Assembly: GCA_964525815.1 (NCBI GenBank)
Contig: CAZGJQ010000008.1
Location: forward strand, 1-37,230
Source: UBA1049 sp964525815
GTDB taxonomy: Bacteria > Bacillota > Clostridia > Oscillospirales > CAG-382
Direction of reading: 5' to 3'
DNA length: 37,230 nucleotides
This document shows, piece after piece, positions 15,357 through 23,609 of the stretch (positions are counted from its first letter, which is position 1; every line of letters starts with the position of its first letter). A program made the position numbers and the translations under genes. The notes below the pieces were generated by a model. The model saw only the letters and a program-made list of their open reading frames with translations, made no database searches and had not been told where the DNA came from.

Positions 15357-15503
15357 CCAACTGTAAATAAATATAAAAATTAGTATATGATTAATCAAAA
15401 CAGCTCAATATGTATTACAAAAGTACATAAACAATTATTATATACCCATAAGTTAATAAAAGAGCAATATATAAACAATATACACAACACATAGGAGGAT
15501 AAG

Positions 15504-16019
15504 ATGGGCAAAAACAATGTTGCAAATGTAAAAATACCGGTATGCACCGAAGTAACGAAGGAGGAAAGGCATAAGTACGAGCAGATTGCCAATATTATCG
15601 ACCTTTACAGGGATAAAGAGGGAAGTCTGATACAGATTCTTCATCTTGCCCAAAGGATCTATGGGTATTTACCCCTTGATTTACAGAGGTTTATTGCCGA
15701 CTCGTTGGAAATGCCCTTGTCAGAGGTGTCCGGCGTAGTTACCTTTTACTCCTTTTTTGCCACCGAGCCGAGGGGTAAGCATACCATACGAGTATGCTTA
15801 GGCACTGCGTGCTATGTCAGGGGTGGAAAAAAGCTGGTGGAACGGCTGCAGGAGCTGCTTGATATTCGGCTCGGAGAAACAACAAGGGACGAAAAGTTTA
15901 CCTTGGAGATAGCCCGATGTATCGGTGCGTGCGGACTTGCGCCCGCTATGATGATAGACGACACTGTATATAAGCAGGTTAACGTAAACAAGCTGGAATC
16001 GATTATATCCAAATATTAA
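15504..16019 (+). CDS. hydC: HydC/NuoE-like [2Fe-2S] subunit of the NAD(P)-linked [FeFe] hydrogenase
   Basis: A 171-residue thioredoxin-like [2Fe-2S] protein, homologous to the 24-kDa subunit of complex I and to HydC/HndA of trimeric hydrogenases. It passes electrons between the flavin subunit and HydA. The four cluster cysteines are visible: CLGTACYVRGG (about 93-103) and ARCIGACGLAP (about 132-142). The N-terminal helical part (LIQILHLAQRIYGYLP, VSGVVTFYSFF) is typical. Start ATG with AGGAGG 6 nt upstream. It is the first gene of the operon; hydB follows after 19 nt. Confidence 0.93.
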   Translation: MGKNNVANVKIPVCTEVTKEERHKYEQIANIIDLYRDKEGSLIQILHLAQRIYGYLPLDLQRFIADSLEMPLSEVSGVVTFYSFFATEPRGKHTIRVCLGTACYVRGGKKLVERLQELLDIRLGETTRDEKFTLEIARCIGACGLAPAMMIDDTVYKQVNVNKLESIISKY

Positions 16020-16038
16020 TATACAGGATGGAACACAA

Positions 16039-19000
16039 ATGATAAATAAAACAAGCAGTATCAAATCAAAAGACGACCTCGAATACATAAAAAGCAAATA
16101 CAATGAGATTTTATCGAAATATAAGTATCAGGTTCTGGTCTGTTACGGAGCCGGATGTATTTCCTCCGACTGCAAGGAGATAAAAAAAGCGGTCATTGAC
16201 GAAATTGAGATAAACGGATTGCAGGACGACGTTGTCGTTCACGAGACGGGCTGTATGGGAACCTGTGCCGTCGGTCCGGTCATGCTGATTTTACCGGAGC
16301 GAATTTTTTATACCGAATTGACGCCGCTCACAGCGAGGAAGGTAATAAAAAGTCATATAATAGACAACGAAATATTGGAGGAGCACACCTTTTTTGACCA
16401 TTCGCTCAATAAGCATGTTCCGAGGATAGACGACATAGATTTTTTTAAAGAACAGGTAAAAATAGCACTCAGAAACTGCGGAGCTATGGAGTACGGCAAT
16501 ATTGACGCTTATATTGCTCGGGGAGGGTATTTCTCTGCGGAAAATGTTATAAATAAAATGACCGCCACCGAGGTAATCGAGGAAATGAAGAGCTCCGGGC
16601 TTAAGGGAAGAGGCGGAGCCGGCTTCCCCACCGCAATGAAGTGGGAGGCGGGGCTTAAGGCAAAGGGAGAGCGTAAGTTTATAGTCTGCAACGCCGACGA
16701 GGGCGACCCCGGAGCGTTTATGGACCGCAGTATTATAGAGGGCGACCCCCATTCGCTGATTGAGGGAATGATTATCGGAGGATATGCCATAGGCGCAAAC
16801 ATGGGATATGTTTATGTCAGAGCCGAATATCCGATTGCTGTTGAGCGGCTGGGAGCTGCTATAGAGGATGCGAGAGGCAGAGGGCTATTGGGTCAGAAGC
16901 TCTTCGGGAGCGACTTCTACTTTGACCTTGAGATTAGAATCGGAGCGGGAGCGTTTGTGTGCGGCGAGGAAACCGCTCTTATGTCCTCCATCGAGGGTAG
17001 AAGAGGGGAACCGAGACAGAAGCCGCCATTCCCGTTCCAGAGCGGTTTGTTTGATTGCCCTACCATAATAAATAATGTGGAGACCCTTGTTGCGGTTCCG
17101 GTTATTATGCATAAGGGCGGCGAATGGTATTCTAAAATAGGCACAAAAAACAGCAAGGGAACCAAGGTTTTCGCTCTTGCGGGAGATATTACAAACACGG
17201 GAATCATTGAGGTTCCCATAGGCAAACCGCTCGGAGATATACTGTTTAAAATCGGCGGCGGAATGAAGGATAAAAAGAGGTTCAAGGCAGCACAGATAGG
17301 AGGGCCCTCCGGCGGGTGCATAACCAGTGAGAACCTTAATGTAACCACGGATTATGAATCGCTCATACGGTTGGGAGCAATAATGGGCTCGGGCGGTCTT
17401 ATTGCAATGAACGAGGACACCTGTATGGTGGATACCGCAAGGTATTTTATGGATTTTATTCAGGATGAGTCCTGCGGAAAGTGCGTTGCCTGCCGGGTGG
17501 GAACCAAGCGAATGCTGGAGATTCTGGAGCGTATAACGCAAGGGCAGGGCAGAGAAGGAGATATAGAGCTGCTTGAGGAGTTGGGCGAAACCATCAAGGA
17601 AACCGCAATGTGCGGGCTCGGTCAGACGGCTCCAAACCCTGTTTTAAGCACCATTCGTTATTTCCGGGAGGAATTCGAGGAACATATAAAGCACAAATAC
17701 TGCCGTGCGGGCGTTTGCTCGGAGCTGTTTATTTCCCCCTGCGAAAACACCTGCCCCGCAAACGTTAATGTGCCCGGCTATGTCTCGCTGATTGCCGCCG
17801 GGCGGTTTGTGGACGCCTATAACCTGATAAGACAGGAGAATCCGCTTCCTGCGGTCTGCGGACGTATATGTACTCGCCCCTGCGAGGCAAAATGCCGCCG
17901 CGCTACGGTGGACGAGGCTGTGGCTGTCTGCGACTTGAAGCGATTTGTTGCCGATTATGCTCATAAGCATGAGCAGCCCTTTAGCAATGATATTATATTC
18001 CCAAAAAACGGAAAAAAGGTGGCGATTATCGGTGCCGGAGCTTCCGGACTCACCTGCGGCTACTATCTCGTTCGTTTAGGCTATACCGTGGATATTTACG
18101 AAGCGGAGTCGGCGGCAGGCGGAGTGCTTGTGTTCGGGATTCCGGAATACAGGCTCCCCAAGAAGGTGCTGGCCCACGAGATAGAGCTTATCTCCGAGAC
18201 AGGAGTAAATATAAAGCTTAATACCGAAATAGGTAAGGATATAACCTTCGAGGAGCTGAAAAAGCAGTATGATTCAATATATATAGCCACAGGCACACAG
18301 ATGCCTCAGAAGGTAAACATACCCGGCGAGGAGCTAAAGGGAGTTATCCACGGTATCAGCTTCCTTAAGGATGTGAATTTAGGTAATAGCATAAAGCTTG
18401 GAAAGCGAGTGGTTGTTATCGGAGGCGGCAACACTGCGATCGACTCGGCGAGAACCGCTTTGCGTTTGGGCGCAGAGGAGGTTATTGTGCTCTACAGGCG
18501 AAATATAGACGCAATGCCCGCATATGAATCCGAGATTCATGAGGCGGTTGAAGAAGGGGTTAAAATAATCGAGCTTTCCGCACCTGTAGGATTTGTCAAT
18601 GACGAGAACGGATGCGTATGCGGCATTGAATGCATAAAAATGCAGCCGGGTGAGTTTGACAAGAGCGGAAGAAGAAGGTCCGCACCTATAGAAGGCTCAA
18701 GCTATGTTCTCGAAACGGATACGGTTATACCGGCGGTCAGTCAATACTCCGATTTGCCCTTTGTACGCAAGGATGAGATCGGAACGACCTCCTGGGGAAC
18801 CTTTATTGTGGACGATGATACCCTGATGACCACAATGGAGGGAGTGTTTGCGGGCGGCGATGTCGCAAGAGGTCCGGATACCGTTATACAGGCGATTGCG
18901 GACGGTAAAAAAGCGGCGGTTTCAATTGATAAATATCTCGGCGGAAGGGGAGAGCTGAACAAGGGCGCACCCATTGAGATACCTTATGATTTTGATGACG

Positions 19001-19149
19001 ATGAGATTGTATCTCATAAGCGCTTCCCCCTTGAAATGCTTTCTCCCGAGAAGCGAAAAAACAGCTTTGACGAGGTGGTTCTGGGCTTTCATAAGCTCAA
19101 TGCCATTGCGGAGGCTATGCGCTGCCTGAGGTGTGACCGAAAAGAATAA
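16039..19149 (+). CDS. hydB: HydB/NuoF-like flavin subunit fused to a GltD/NfnB-like FAD-NAD(P) oxidoreductase
   Basis: An unusually long (1036-residue) NAD(P)-linked subunit. Domains in order: N-terminal thioredoxin-like [2Fe-2S] (cysteines in CYGAGCISSDC about 35-45 and TGCMGTCAVGP about 71-81); the NuoF FMN/NADH domain (GRGGAGFPT about 190, NADEGDPGAFMDRS about 218, GAGAFVCGEETAL about 302); an SLBB segment; the NuoF [4Fe-4S] motif ESCGKCVACRVGT (about 477-489). Where normal HydB has a two-[4Fe-4S] tail, this protein continues as a complete GltD-like unit: CENTCPANVNVPGY (about 568), cysteines to about 631, FAD motif IIGAGASG (about 663), second nucleotide motif VVVIGGGNTAID (about 790), and the closing GVFAGGDVARGPDT. 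This is one open frame without interruption. The extra flavin/NAD(P) site might let the complex use NADPH or exchange electrons between NADH and NADPH pools; that is inference. 19 nt after hydC. Confidence 0.93.
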   Translation: MINKTSSIKSKDDLEYIKSKYNEILSKYKYQVLVCYGAGCISSDCKEIKKAVIDEIEINGLQDDVVVHETGCMGTCAVGPVMLILPERIFYTELTPLTARKVIKSHIIDNEILEEHTFFDHSLNKHVPRIDDIDFFKEQVKIALRNCGAMEYGNIDAYIARGGYFSAENVINKMTATEVIEEMKSSGLKGRGGAGFPTAMKWEAGLKAKGERKFIVCNADEGDPGAFMDRSIIEGDPHSLIEGMIIGGYAIGANMGYVYVRAEYPIAVERLGAAIEDARGRGLLGQKLFGSDFYFDLEIRIGAGAFVCGEETALMSSIEGRRGEPRQKPPFPFQSGLFDCPTIINNVETLVAVPVIMHKGGEWYSKIGTKNSKGTKVFALAGDITNTGIIEVPIGKPLGDILFKIGGGMKDKKRFKAAQIGGPSGGCITSENLNVTTDYESLIRLGAIMGSGGLIAMNEDTCMVDTARYFMDFIQDESCGKCVACRVGTKRMLEILERITQGQGREGDIELLEELGETIKETAMCGLGQTAPNPVLSTIRYFREEFEEHIKHKYCRAGVCSELFISPCENTCPANVNVPGYVSLIAAGRFVDAYNLIRQENPLPAVCGRICTRPCEAKCRRATVDEAVAVCDLKRFVADYAHKHEQPFSNDIIFPKNGKKVAIIGAGASGLTCGYYLVRLGYTVDIYEAESAAGGVLVFGIPEYRLPKKVLAHEIELISETGVNIKLNTEIGKDITFEELKKQYDSIYIATGTQMPQKVNIPGEELKGVIHGISFLKDVNLGNSIKLGKRVVVIGGGNTAIDSARTALRLGAEEVIVLYRRNIDAMPAYESEIHEAVEEGVKIIELSAPVGFVNDENGCVCGIECIKMQPGEFDKSGRRRSAPIEGSSYVLETDTVIPAVSQYSDLPFVRKDEIGTTSWGTFIVDDDTLMTTMEGVFAGGDVARGPDTVIQAIADGKKAAVSIDKYLGGRGELNKGAPIEIPYDFDDDEIVSHKRFPLEMLSPEKRKNSFDEVVLGFHKLNAIAEAMRCLRCDRKE

Positions 19150-19185
19150 AAGTAAAACTTTTTATTCTTAAGGAATTTTACGCCT

Positions 19186-19210
19186 TTTGCGCCGTATACG
19201 ATGGCGCAAA
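19186..19210 (+). promoter_or_regulatory. Hairpin between hydB and hydA
   Basis: A perfect 8-bp GC-containing inverted repeat (TTTGCGCC, 9-nt loop, GGCGCAAA) with no T-run behind it. It could protect or set the boundary of an mRNA segment and tune HydA relative to HydB, or act as a weak pause site. The 173-nt gap otherwise shows nothing clear. Confidence 0.4.
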
Positions 19211-19322
19211 TTCGACCAAGCCGAACCGGCACAAAATGTCCGCTGTCAATACAGCCAACAAGGATAAAAACTATTCATTAATACCACAGGAATATAAAAA
19301 CTCTAAGGGAAGGGTAATGATT

Positions 19323-21140
19323 ATGATTAACTTAACCATAAACGACAGGAGGGTAACCGCCGACGAGGGTATGACCATAATGGAAGCCGCAAAGGCGAAC
19401 AACATAAGCATTCCTAACTTATGCTATCTCGAGGGAAAGCATAAATTCGGTTCATGCAGAATATGTGTTGTTGAGGTGGAGGGAGCAAAGACCCTTCAGG
19501 CCTCCTGCATGACCAAGGCAGCCGAGGGCATGGTGGTGAACACAAACTCCGCAAAGGTGCGCAAAATGCGCAAGGTTTTGTATGAGCTTATACTGTCCGA
19601 GCATTCCAAGGATTGCCTTACCTGCAAGCGGAATCAGAGCTGCTCTCTTCAGGAGCTGGGCAGAACATTAGGCATAGAGGAGACCCGCTTTGAGGGGGAG
19701 CAGCCCCTGCGTGTCATTGACAGCTCGGTCGCTATCATCCGTGATACTTCAAAATGCGTTTTGTGCAGAAGATGCGTGACTGCTTGTAACGAGATACAGG
19801 GTGTGGGCGTTCTCAACGCACAGAACAGAGGGTTCAAAACAGTAATCAGTCCGGCTATGGATTTACCTATCGGAGAGGTCAATTGCGTTGCCTGCGGCCA
19901 GTGCACCGTTGTTTGCCCGGTGGGTGCGCTTAAGGAGACGGATGGGATTCAGAGCGTATGGAATGCGCTGTACGATAACAACAAGCGGGTAGTCGTTCAG
20001 GTTGCCCCTGCGGTAAGGGTTGCGCTGGGAGAGGAGTTCGGCTATGAAATCGGTACGCAGGTTACCGGGAAAATGGCGGCTGCTCTGCACGCTCTCGGCT
20101 TCGATGATGTTTTTGACACAAACTTCACCGCCGACCTTACCATAATGGAGGAGGGAACAGAGCTGCTGCACAGGCTTGAAGATGCGCTTAGCGGCAAGGG
20201 AGCAACGCTGCCCATGATTACAAGCTGCAGCCCCGGCTGGATTAAGTATGTGGAGCATACCTATCCGGAGCAGCTTGATCATCTGTCCACCTGCAAGTCG
20301 CCGCATACAATGCTGGGCGCTCTTGTCAAGTCCTTCTATGCCGAGAAGATACAGGCAGACCCAAAAGACATTTTTGTGGTATCGGTAATGCCCTGCACCG
20401 CAAAGAAGCTGGAGATTACCCGCAGTGAAATGAGGAACAACGGACAATACAATGTGGATGCGGTCATCACTACCCGTGAGCTGGCTTCCATGATAAAAGA
20501 GGCGGGGATCAATTTCAGGACCCAGCCCGACGAGGAGTTCGATAATCCTCTCGGTATGTCAACCGGAGCGGCGGATATATTCGGCTTGACGGGCGGGGTT
20601 ATGGAGGCTGCTCTGCGTACCGTTTACGAGCTGGTTACGGGCAGGGAGCTTCCCTTTGACAAGCTGCATGTAGCTCCGCTGGTTGGACTTGACAGGGTAA
20701 AAACGGCACAGATAAAAATCGAGGATACAACCAAAGAATTCAAGCACCTTGAAGGAGTAACCCTTAATGTTGCGGTTACAAGCGGACTAAAAGGCGCGAA
20801 CCAGCTTATGGAGCAGGTGGAAAAAGGGGAGGCACCCTATCATTTCATCGAGATTATGGGCTGCCCCGGAGGCTGTATAACAGGCGGCGGTCAGCCAAGG
20901 TCGGATGACCCGGAGGTGGGAATGAAGCGGCTGAGGGGACTTTACAGCGAGGACGAGGGAAAAACCTTGCGTAAATCACATGAAAACCCGTATATAGATG
21001 CAATATATAAGGAATTTCTGGAATATCCGAACAGCCATGTCTCCCATGAGCTTCTGCATACCCATTATGTCAAGCGGGGGGTTAATAATCAGCATACCGA
21101 CGAGCGCTTTGTGCTCAGCTATGAAAAAGCCGATAAATAA
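19323..21140 (+). CDS. hydA: [FeFe] hydrogenase catalytic subunit HydA (NAD(P)H-linked, group A)
   Basis: Reduces protons to H2 at the H-cluster in the cytoplasm as part of the HydABC complex. Modules: plant-type [2Fe-2S] (C34, CRIC, C62), His/Cys-ligated [4Fe-4S] (HSKDCLTCKRNQSC, about 94-107), two [4Fe-4S] (CVLCRRCVTAC about 145; CVACGQCTVVC about 188), then the H-cluster domain with L1 TSCSPGW (about 300-306), L2 MPCTAKKLE (about 356) and L3 EIMGCPGGCITGGGQP (about 515). L1 has Ser where the canonical TSCCPxW has its second Cys. I chose the ATG at 19323 (MINLTINDRRVTADEG) because AGGG lies 8 nt upstream and the N-terminus matches the ferredoxin fold; in-frame starts at 19317 and 19236 exist but add residues without domain support. 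No HydE/F/G maturases are in the window. Confidence 0.95.
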   Translation: MINLTINDRRVTADEGMTIMEAAKANNISIPNLCYLEGKHKFGSCRICVVEVEGAKTLQASCMTKAAEGMVVNTNSAKVRKMRKVLYELILSEHSKDCLTCKRNQSCSLQELGRTLGIEETRFEGEQPLRVIDSSVAIIRDTSKCVLCRRCVTACNEIQGVGVLNAQNRGFKTVISPAMDLPIGEVNCVACGQCTVVCPVGALKETDGIQSVWNALYDNNKRVVVQVAPAVRVALGEEFGYEIGTQVTGKMAAALHALGFDDVFDTNFTADLTIMEEGTELLHRLEDALSGKGATLPMITSCSPGWIKYVEHTYPEQLDHLSTCKSPHTMLGALVKSFYAEKIQADPKDIFVVSVMPCTAKKLEITRSEMRNNGQYNVDAVITTRELASMIKEAGINFRTQPDEEFDNPLGMSTGAADIFGLTGGVMEAALRTVYELVTGRELPFDKLHVAPLVGLDRVKTAQIKIEDTTKEFKHLEGVTLNVAVTSGLKGANQLMEQVEKGEAPYHFIEIMGCPGGCITGGGQPRSDDPEVGMKRLRGLYSEDEGKTLRKSHENPYIDAIYKEFLEYPNSHVSHELLHTHYVKRGVNNQHTDERFVLSYEKADK

Positions 21141-21153
21141 TTCGAAAAAACTA

Positions 21154-21182
21154 TTGACAAATACCAAAACATATGTTAATCT
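21154..21182 (+). promoter_or_regulatory. Promoter of the methyltransferase/GNAT operon
   Basis: TTGACA (21154-21159), 17-nt spacer with an extended TGn, -10 TAATCT (21177-21182). Starts a leader of about 240 nt that contains the leader ORF at 21212 and the terminator at 21379-21416. Confidence 0.65.
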
Positions 21183-21211
21183 TAATGAAATTTATTTTCG
21201 GAGCTGCACTA

Positions 21212-21349
21212 ATGATGAAAAACACTGCACTTTATAAAAATGATAATAGAGCCTTTATGCCCGCAACAGCTAGTTCAACCAAGCATTCCGCAGGGCTTAT
21301 TCCTCTGTCGTCATTTTTTATAAGATGGTGTTACCGGAAAAGTGTATAG
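21212..21349 (+). CDS. Putative 45-residue leader peptide of an attenuator
   Basis: A short ORF with GGAG 8 nt before its ATG, starting about 25 nt from the predicted transcription start and ending 29 nt before the intrinsic terminator. Its residues include YKNDNRAF near the N-terminus and SSFFIRWCYRKSV at the C-terminus; this resembles, as far as I remember, leader peptides found upstream of ribosomal-protection and other resistance genes in Firmicutes, but I could not compare them. No membrane or signal segment. Its likely job is regulatory: ribosome stalling or speed on this ORF would decide whether the terminator forms. The region coding for its last residues itself forms a small stem (21330s-21350s). 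It may not have a function as a free peptide. Confidence 0.5.
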   Translation: MMKNTALYKNDNRAFMPATASSTKHSAGLIPLSSFFIRWCYRKSV

Positions 21350-21378
21350 GTAATAGTATTTTTAATGAAATGATAACA

Positions 21379-21416
21379 GGGTGTAAGCAAAAATAGCTTG
21401 CACCCTTAGTTTTTTT
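21379..21416 (+). terminator. Intrinsic terminator inside the operon leader (attenuator)
   Basis: 10-bp stem (GGGTGTAAGC/GCTTGCACCC, one T-G pair), 7-nt loop, then seven T residues at 21410-21416. It lies between the leader ORF and the first methyltransferase, whose AGGAG overlaps the end of the T-run. A terminator this strong directly before an operon start implies conditional read-through. Confidence 0.85.
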
Positions 21417-21429
21417 AGGAGTGATTGGC

Positions 21430-22287
21430 ATGTTTGAGGAAAGCAAAGTAGAAAAGTTCTATGATGAATACGGTATTAAGGAGTGGAACCGGCTTGGCGG
21501 TACCGCATACGGAAGGCTGATGTTCATCCTTCACACCGATTTTCTGGATGATTTTATCGGAGAGGGCAAAAGGGTGCTTGATGCGGGCTGCGGTCCCGGA
21601 AGGTATAGTATTCATGCAGCAAAAAGAAAGAGCCGGGTAACCCTTTTGGATTTATCGCAGAACCAGCTTGATATTGCAAAACAGAAGTGCAGGGAAGCAG
21701 GAGTAACGGATTATATCGACGGATATATACACACCGGTATTACCGAAATGAAGGAAATTGCGGACAACAGCTTTGATACTGTGGTTTGCTACGGAGCGCC
21801 GCTTAACTATCTTCACGGAGAAACACCTAAGGCAATTTCCGAGCTGATACGGGTTACTAAAAACGGAGGCGAAATCCTTATTAGCGTTAACAGCCGGTAC
21901 GGTGTTTTTAATTCATTGGCAATAAGAGAGCAGATAACACCTGAGTTTTTGTCTTCTTTTTGGGGTGATCCCGAGGTATTCGGTATCTACGAAATGCTTG
22001 AAACGGGTAACGAGCCCGCCGAATATCCGGGGAAAAAGCATCCCACACGGCATTTTTTTAATGCTGCGGAATTAAAAGAGCTGCTTAACCGCAAGCGGCT
22101 TACCGATATTGAGCTCGGAGCCGTACCCTGCGTAATAACGGGAGCCGTAGGCAGTGCCGAGAGGTTCTATGCGGACAGTAAGGCGTGGGATACCCTTTTG
22201 AATATCGAAAAAACGCTGTATAAAAGCGAATATATACTCGATTCGGGCGAATTCCTGCTCGCAAGAGCAAGTGTCAGGAAGGGATAA
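21430..22287 (+). CDS. Class I SAM-dependent methyltransferase (MT1 of the operon)
   Basis: A 285-residue Rossmann-fold methyltransferase. Motif I is VLDAGCGPGRYSI (about 47-59), motif II acidic VTLLDLSQ, motif IV VVCYGAPLNYL, and a post-motif segment ELIRVTKNGGEILIS. The N-terminal FYDEYGIKEWNRL resembles that of the next gene (FYNNSVQKEWDRL), so MT1 and MT2 are probably paralogues from an old duplication. The substrate cannot be read from the sequence; relatives act on small molecules or RNA. The ATG at 21430 is 8 nt after AGGAG; a GTG at 21421 is less likely. It is the first gene behind the attenuator and lies 5 nt before MT2. Confidence 0.85.
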   Translation: MFEESKVEKFYDEYGIKEWNRLGGTAYGRLMFILHTDFLDDFIGEGKRVLDAGCGPGRYSIHAAKRKSRVTLLDLSQNQLDIAKQKCREAGVTDYIDGYIHTGITEMKEIADNSFDTVVCYGAPLNYLHGETPKAISELIRVTKNGGEILISVNSRYGVFNSLAIREQITPEFLSSFWGDPEVFGIYEMLETGNEPAEYPGKKHPTRHFFNAAELKELLNRKRLTDIELGAVPCVITGAVGSAERFYADSKAWDTLLNIEKTLYKSEYILDSGEFLLARASVRKG

Positions 22288-22292
22288 GACAC

Positions 22293-23111
22293 ATGGATAA
22301 AACAACAAAAATTATAAGGGATTTCTACAACAACAGTGTTCAGAAGGAGTGGGATAGACTTGATAGGCACCGTATAGAATTTGAGCTTACAAAGCGTTTC
22401 TTAAACAGGTATATTAAAGAAAAAGACAAGGTGCTGGACATCGGTGGAGGTCCAGGACGGTACTCGTTGTATTTAGCAGAGAGGGGATGCGATGTTACGC
22501 TTGTGGATTTGTCAGAAGCAAATATAGACTATGCTCTGCATAAGGCTGAGGAACAAGGTTTAACATTAAAAGCTTTCGTTTGCGACGCAAGAGAGATTGA
22601 ACGGCAAACAAGCAAACTGTATGACCATATTTTACTTATGGGTCCGTTATATCATTTGCTTGAAGAAAAGGATCGTATTAATACGGTAAATTCATGTCTT
22701 AACCTGTTAAAACCGGGAGGTATTATTTTTATTTCCTTTATCTCCTCATATGCGGGTATCATCTATTCGATGAAGTATGAGCCGCAGTTAATACTGAACA
22801 AGGAAATCGAATATCAATATAAATATTTCAAGGACGATAAGCCTTTTTCTGGTGAATCCTTTACACAGGCGTTTTTTATAAGGCAAAAGGATATTTTACC
22901 GTTTATGAGTCAATTCGGACTGGAAAAATTGCACTTGCTTGGGCAGGAAAGCTGTTTGGCTCCCAACGAACCCAATATATTATGTCAACCAGAGGAAGTT
23001 GTTAATAAATGGCTTAACTTGGCTGAAGAGGTTTGCGAAAGGGAGGATCTGCTTTCGTTTTCCGAGCACTTGATGTATATAGGAAAAAAGCTTAAATCAT
23101 CAAAAAAATAA
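22293..23111 (+). CDS. Class I SAM-dependent methyltransferase (MT2)
   Basis: A 272-residue methyltransferase with motif I VLDIGGGPGRYSLYLAERG (about 48-66), acidic VTLVDLSEAN, an MGPLYHLLEE active-site-side segment (motif IV, about 118), and LNLLKPGGIIFISFIS. The LYHL(L/Q) motif is shared with MT3 and is typical of a clostridial family often found in accessory clusters with GNAT and Nudix genes. Product unknown. Starts 5 nt after MT1, and the Nudix gene follows after 16 nt. Confidence 0.85.
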   Translation: MDKTTKIIRDFYNNSVQKEWDRLDRHRIEFELTKRFLNRYIKEKDKVLDIGGGPGRYSLYLAERGCDVTLVDLSEANIDYALHKAEEQGLTLKAFVCDAREIERQTSKLYDHILLMGPLYHLLEEKDRINTVNSCLNLLKPGGIIFISFISSYAGIIYSMKYEPQLILNKEIEYQYKYFKDDKPFSGESFTQAFFIRQKDILPFMSQFGLEKLHLLGQESCLAPNEPNILCQPEEVVNKWLNLAEEVCEREDLLSFSEHLMYIGKKLKSSKK

Positions 23112-23127
23112 AAAAGGAGCGATACAC

Positions 23128-23592
23128 ATGGCAAACGAAAACTGGAATTACGCCGTAGGCGGTGTAGTTTTAAAGGGCAACGAGGTGCTTCTTGTGCGGC
23201 ATACATACGGAAACGCAAAAGGGAAGCTGCTCATACCCGGAGGTTATTGCAATATTGATGAGCTGCCTCAGGAAGCGGCAAGACGGGAGATTATGGAGGA
23301 AACGGGGGTTATTGCTTCGGTCGGAGACTTGCTGGCAATACGCTTTAATACAAAGACTTGGTATGCTGTGTTCTTGATGGAGTTTATCTCGGGTGAGCCA
23401 GCTTCGGACGGGAACGAAAACAGCGAAGCACTCTTTATGAGCATTGACGAAGCATTGAAAAATCCTCAGGTAACCGATATGACAAAGAAGGCGTTGCGTA
23501 TGGTCAAGGAGAATAGAAGCGGTGGGTTGAAATATATAGAGGATTATAGTGCGAAAAAGGGAAAGGACTACGCTCTTTTCGGAATTATTTGA
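23128..23592 (+). CDS. Nudix hydrolase
   Basis: A 154-residue Nudix protein that hydrolyses a nucleoside diphosphate linked to another moiety (X unknown). The full Nudix box is present at about 37-59: GGYCNIDELPQEAARREIMEETGV with the Gly, Glu, Arg-Glu and Glu-Glu residues that bind magnesium. A CoA-type or ADP-ribose-specific motif is not evident. AAGGAG lies 8 nt before the ATG. It sits inside the methyltransferase operon, 16 nt after MT2 and 17 nt before MT3, which suggests a detoxification or nucleotide-linked substrate shared by the operon. Confidence 0.93.
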   Translation: MANENWNYAVGGVVLKGNEVLLVRHTYGNAKGKLLIPGGYCNIDELPQEAARREIMEETGVIASVGDLLAIRFNTKTWYAVFLMEFISGEPASDGNENSEALFMSIDEALKNPQVTDMTKKALRMVKENRSGGLKYIEDYSAKKGKDYALFGII

Positions 23593-23609
23593 AACGGAGG
23601 TTTTTTAGA

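Noticed and set aside
16885..17541. A 218-codon minus-strand frame antisense to hydB
   Set aside because: Opposite to conserved FMN and cluster motifs; composition typical of an antisense shadow.
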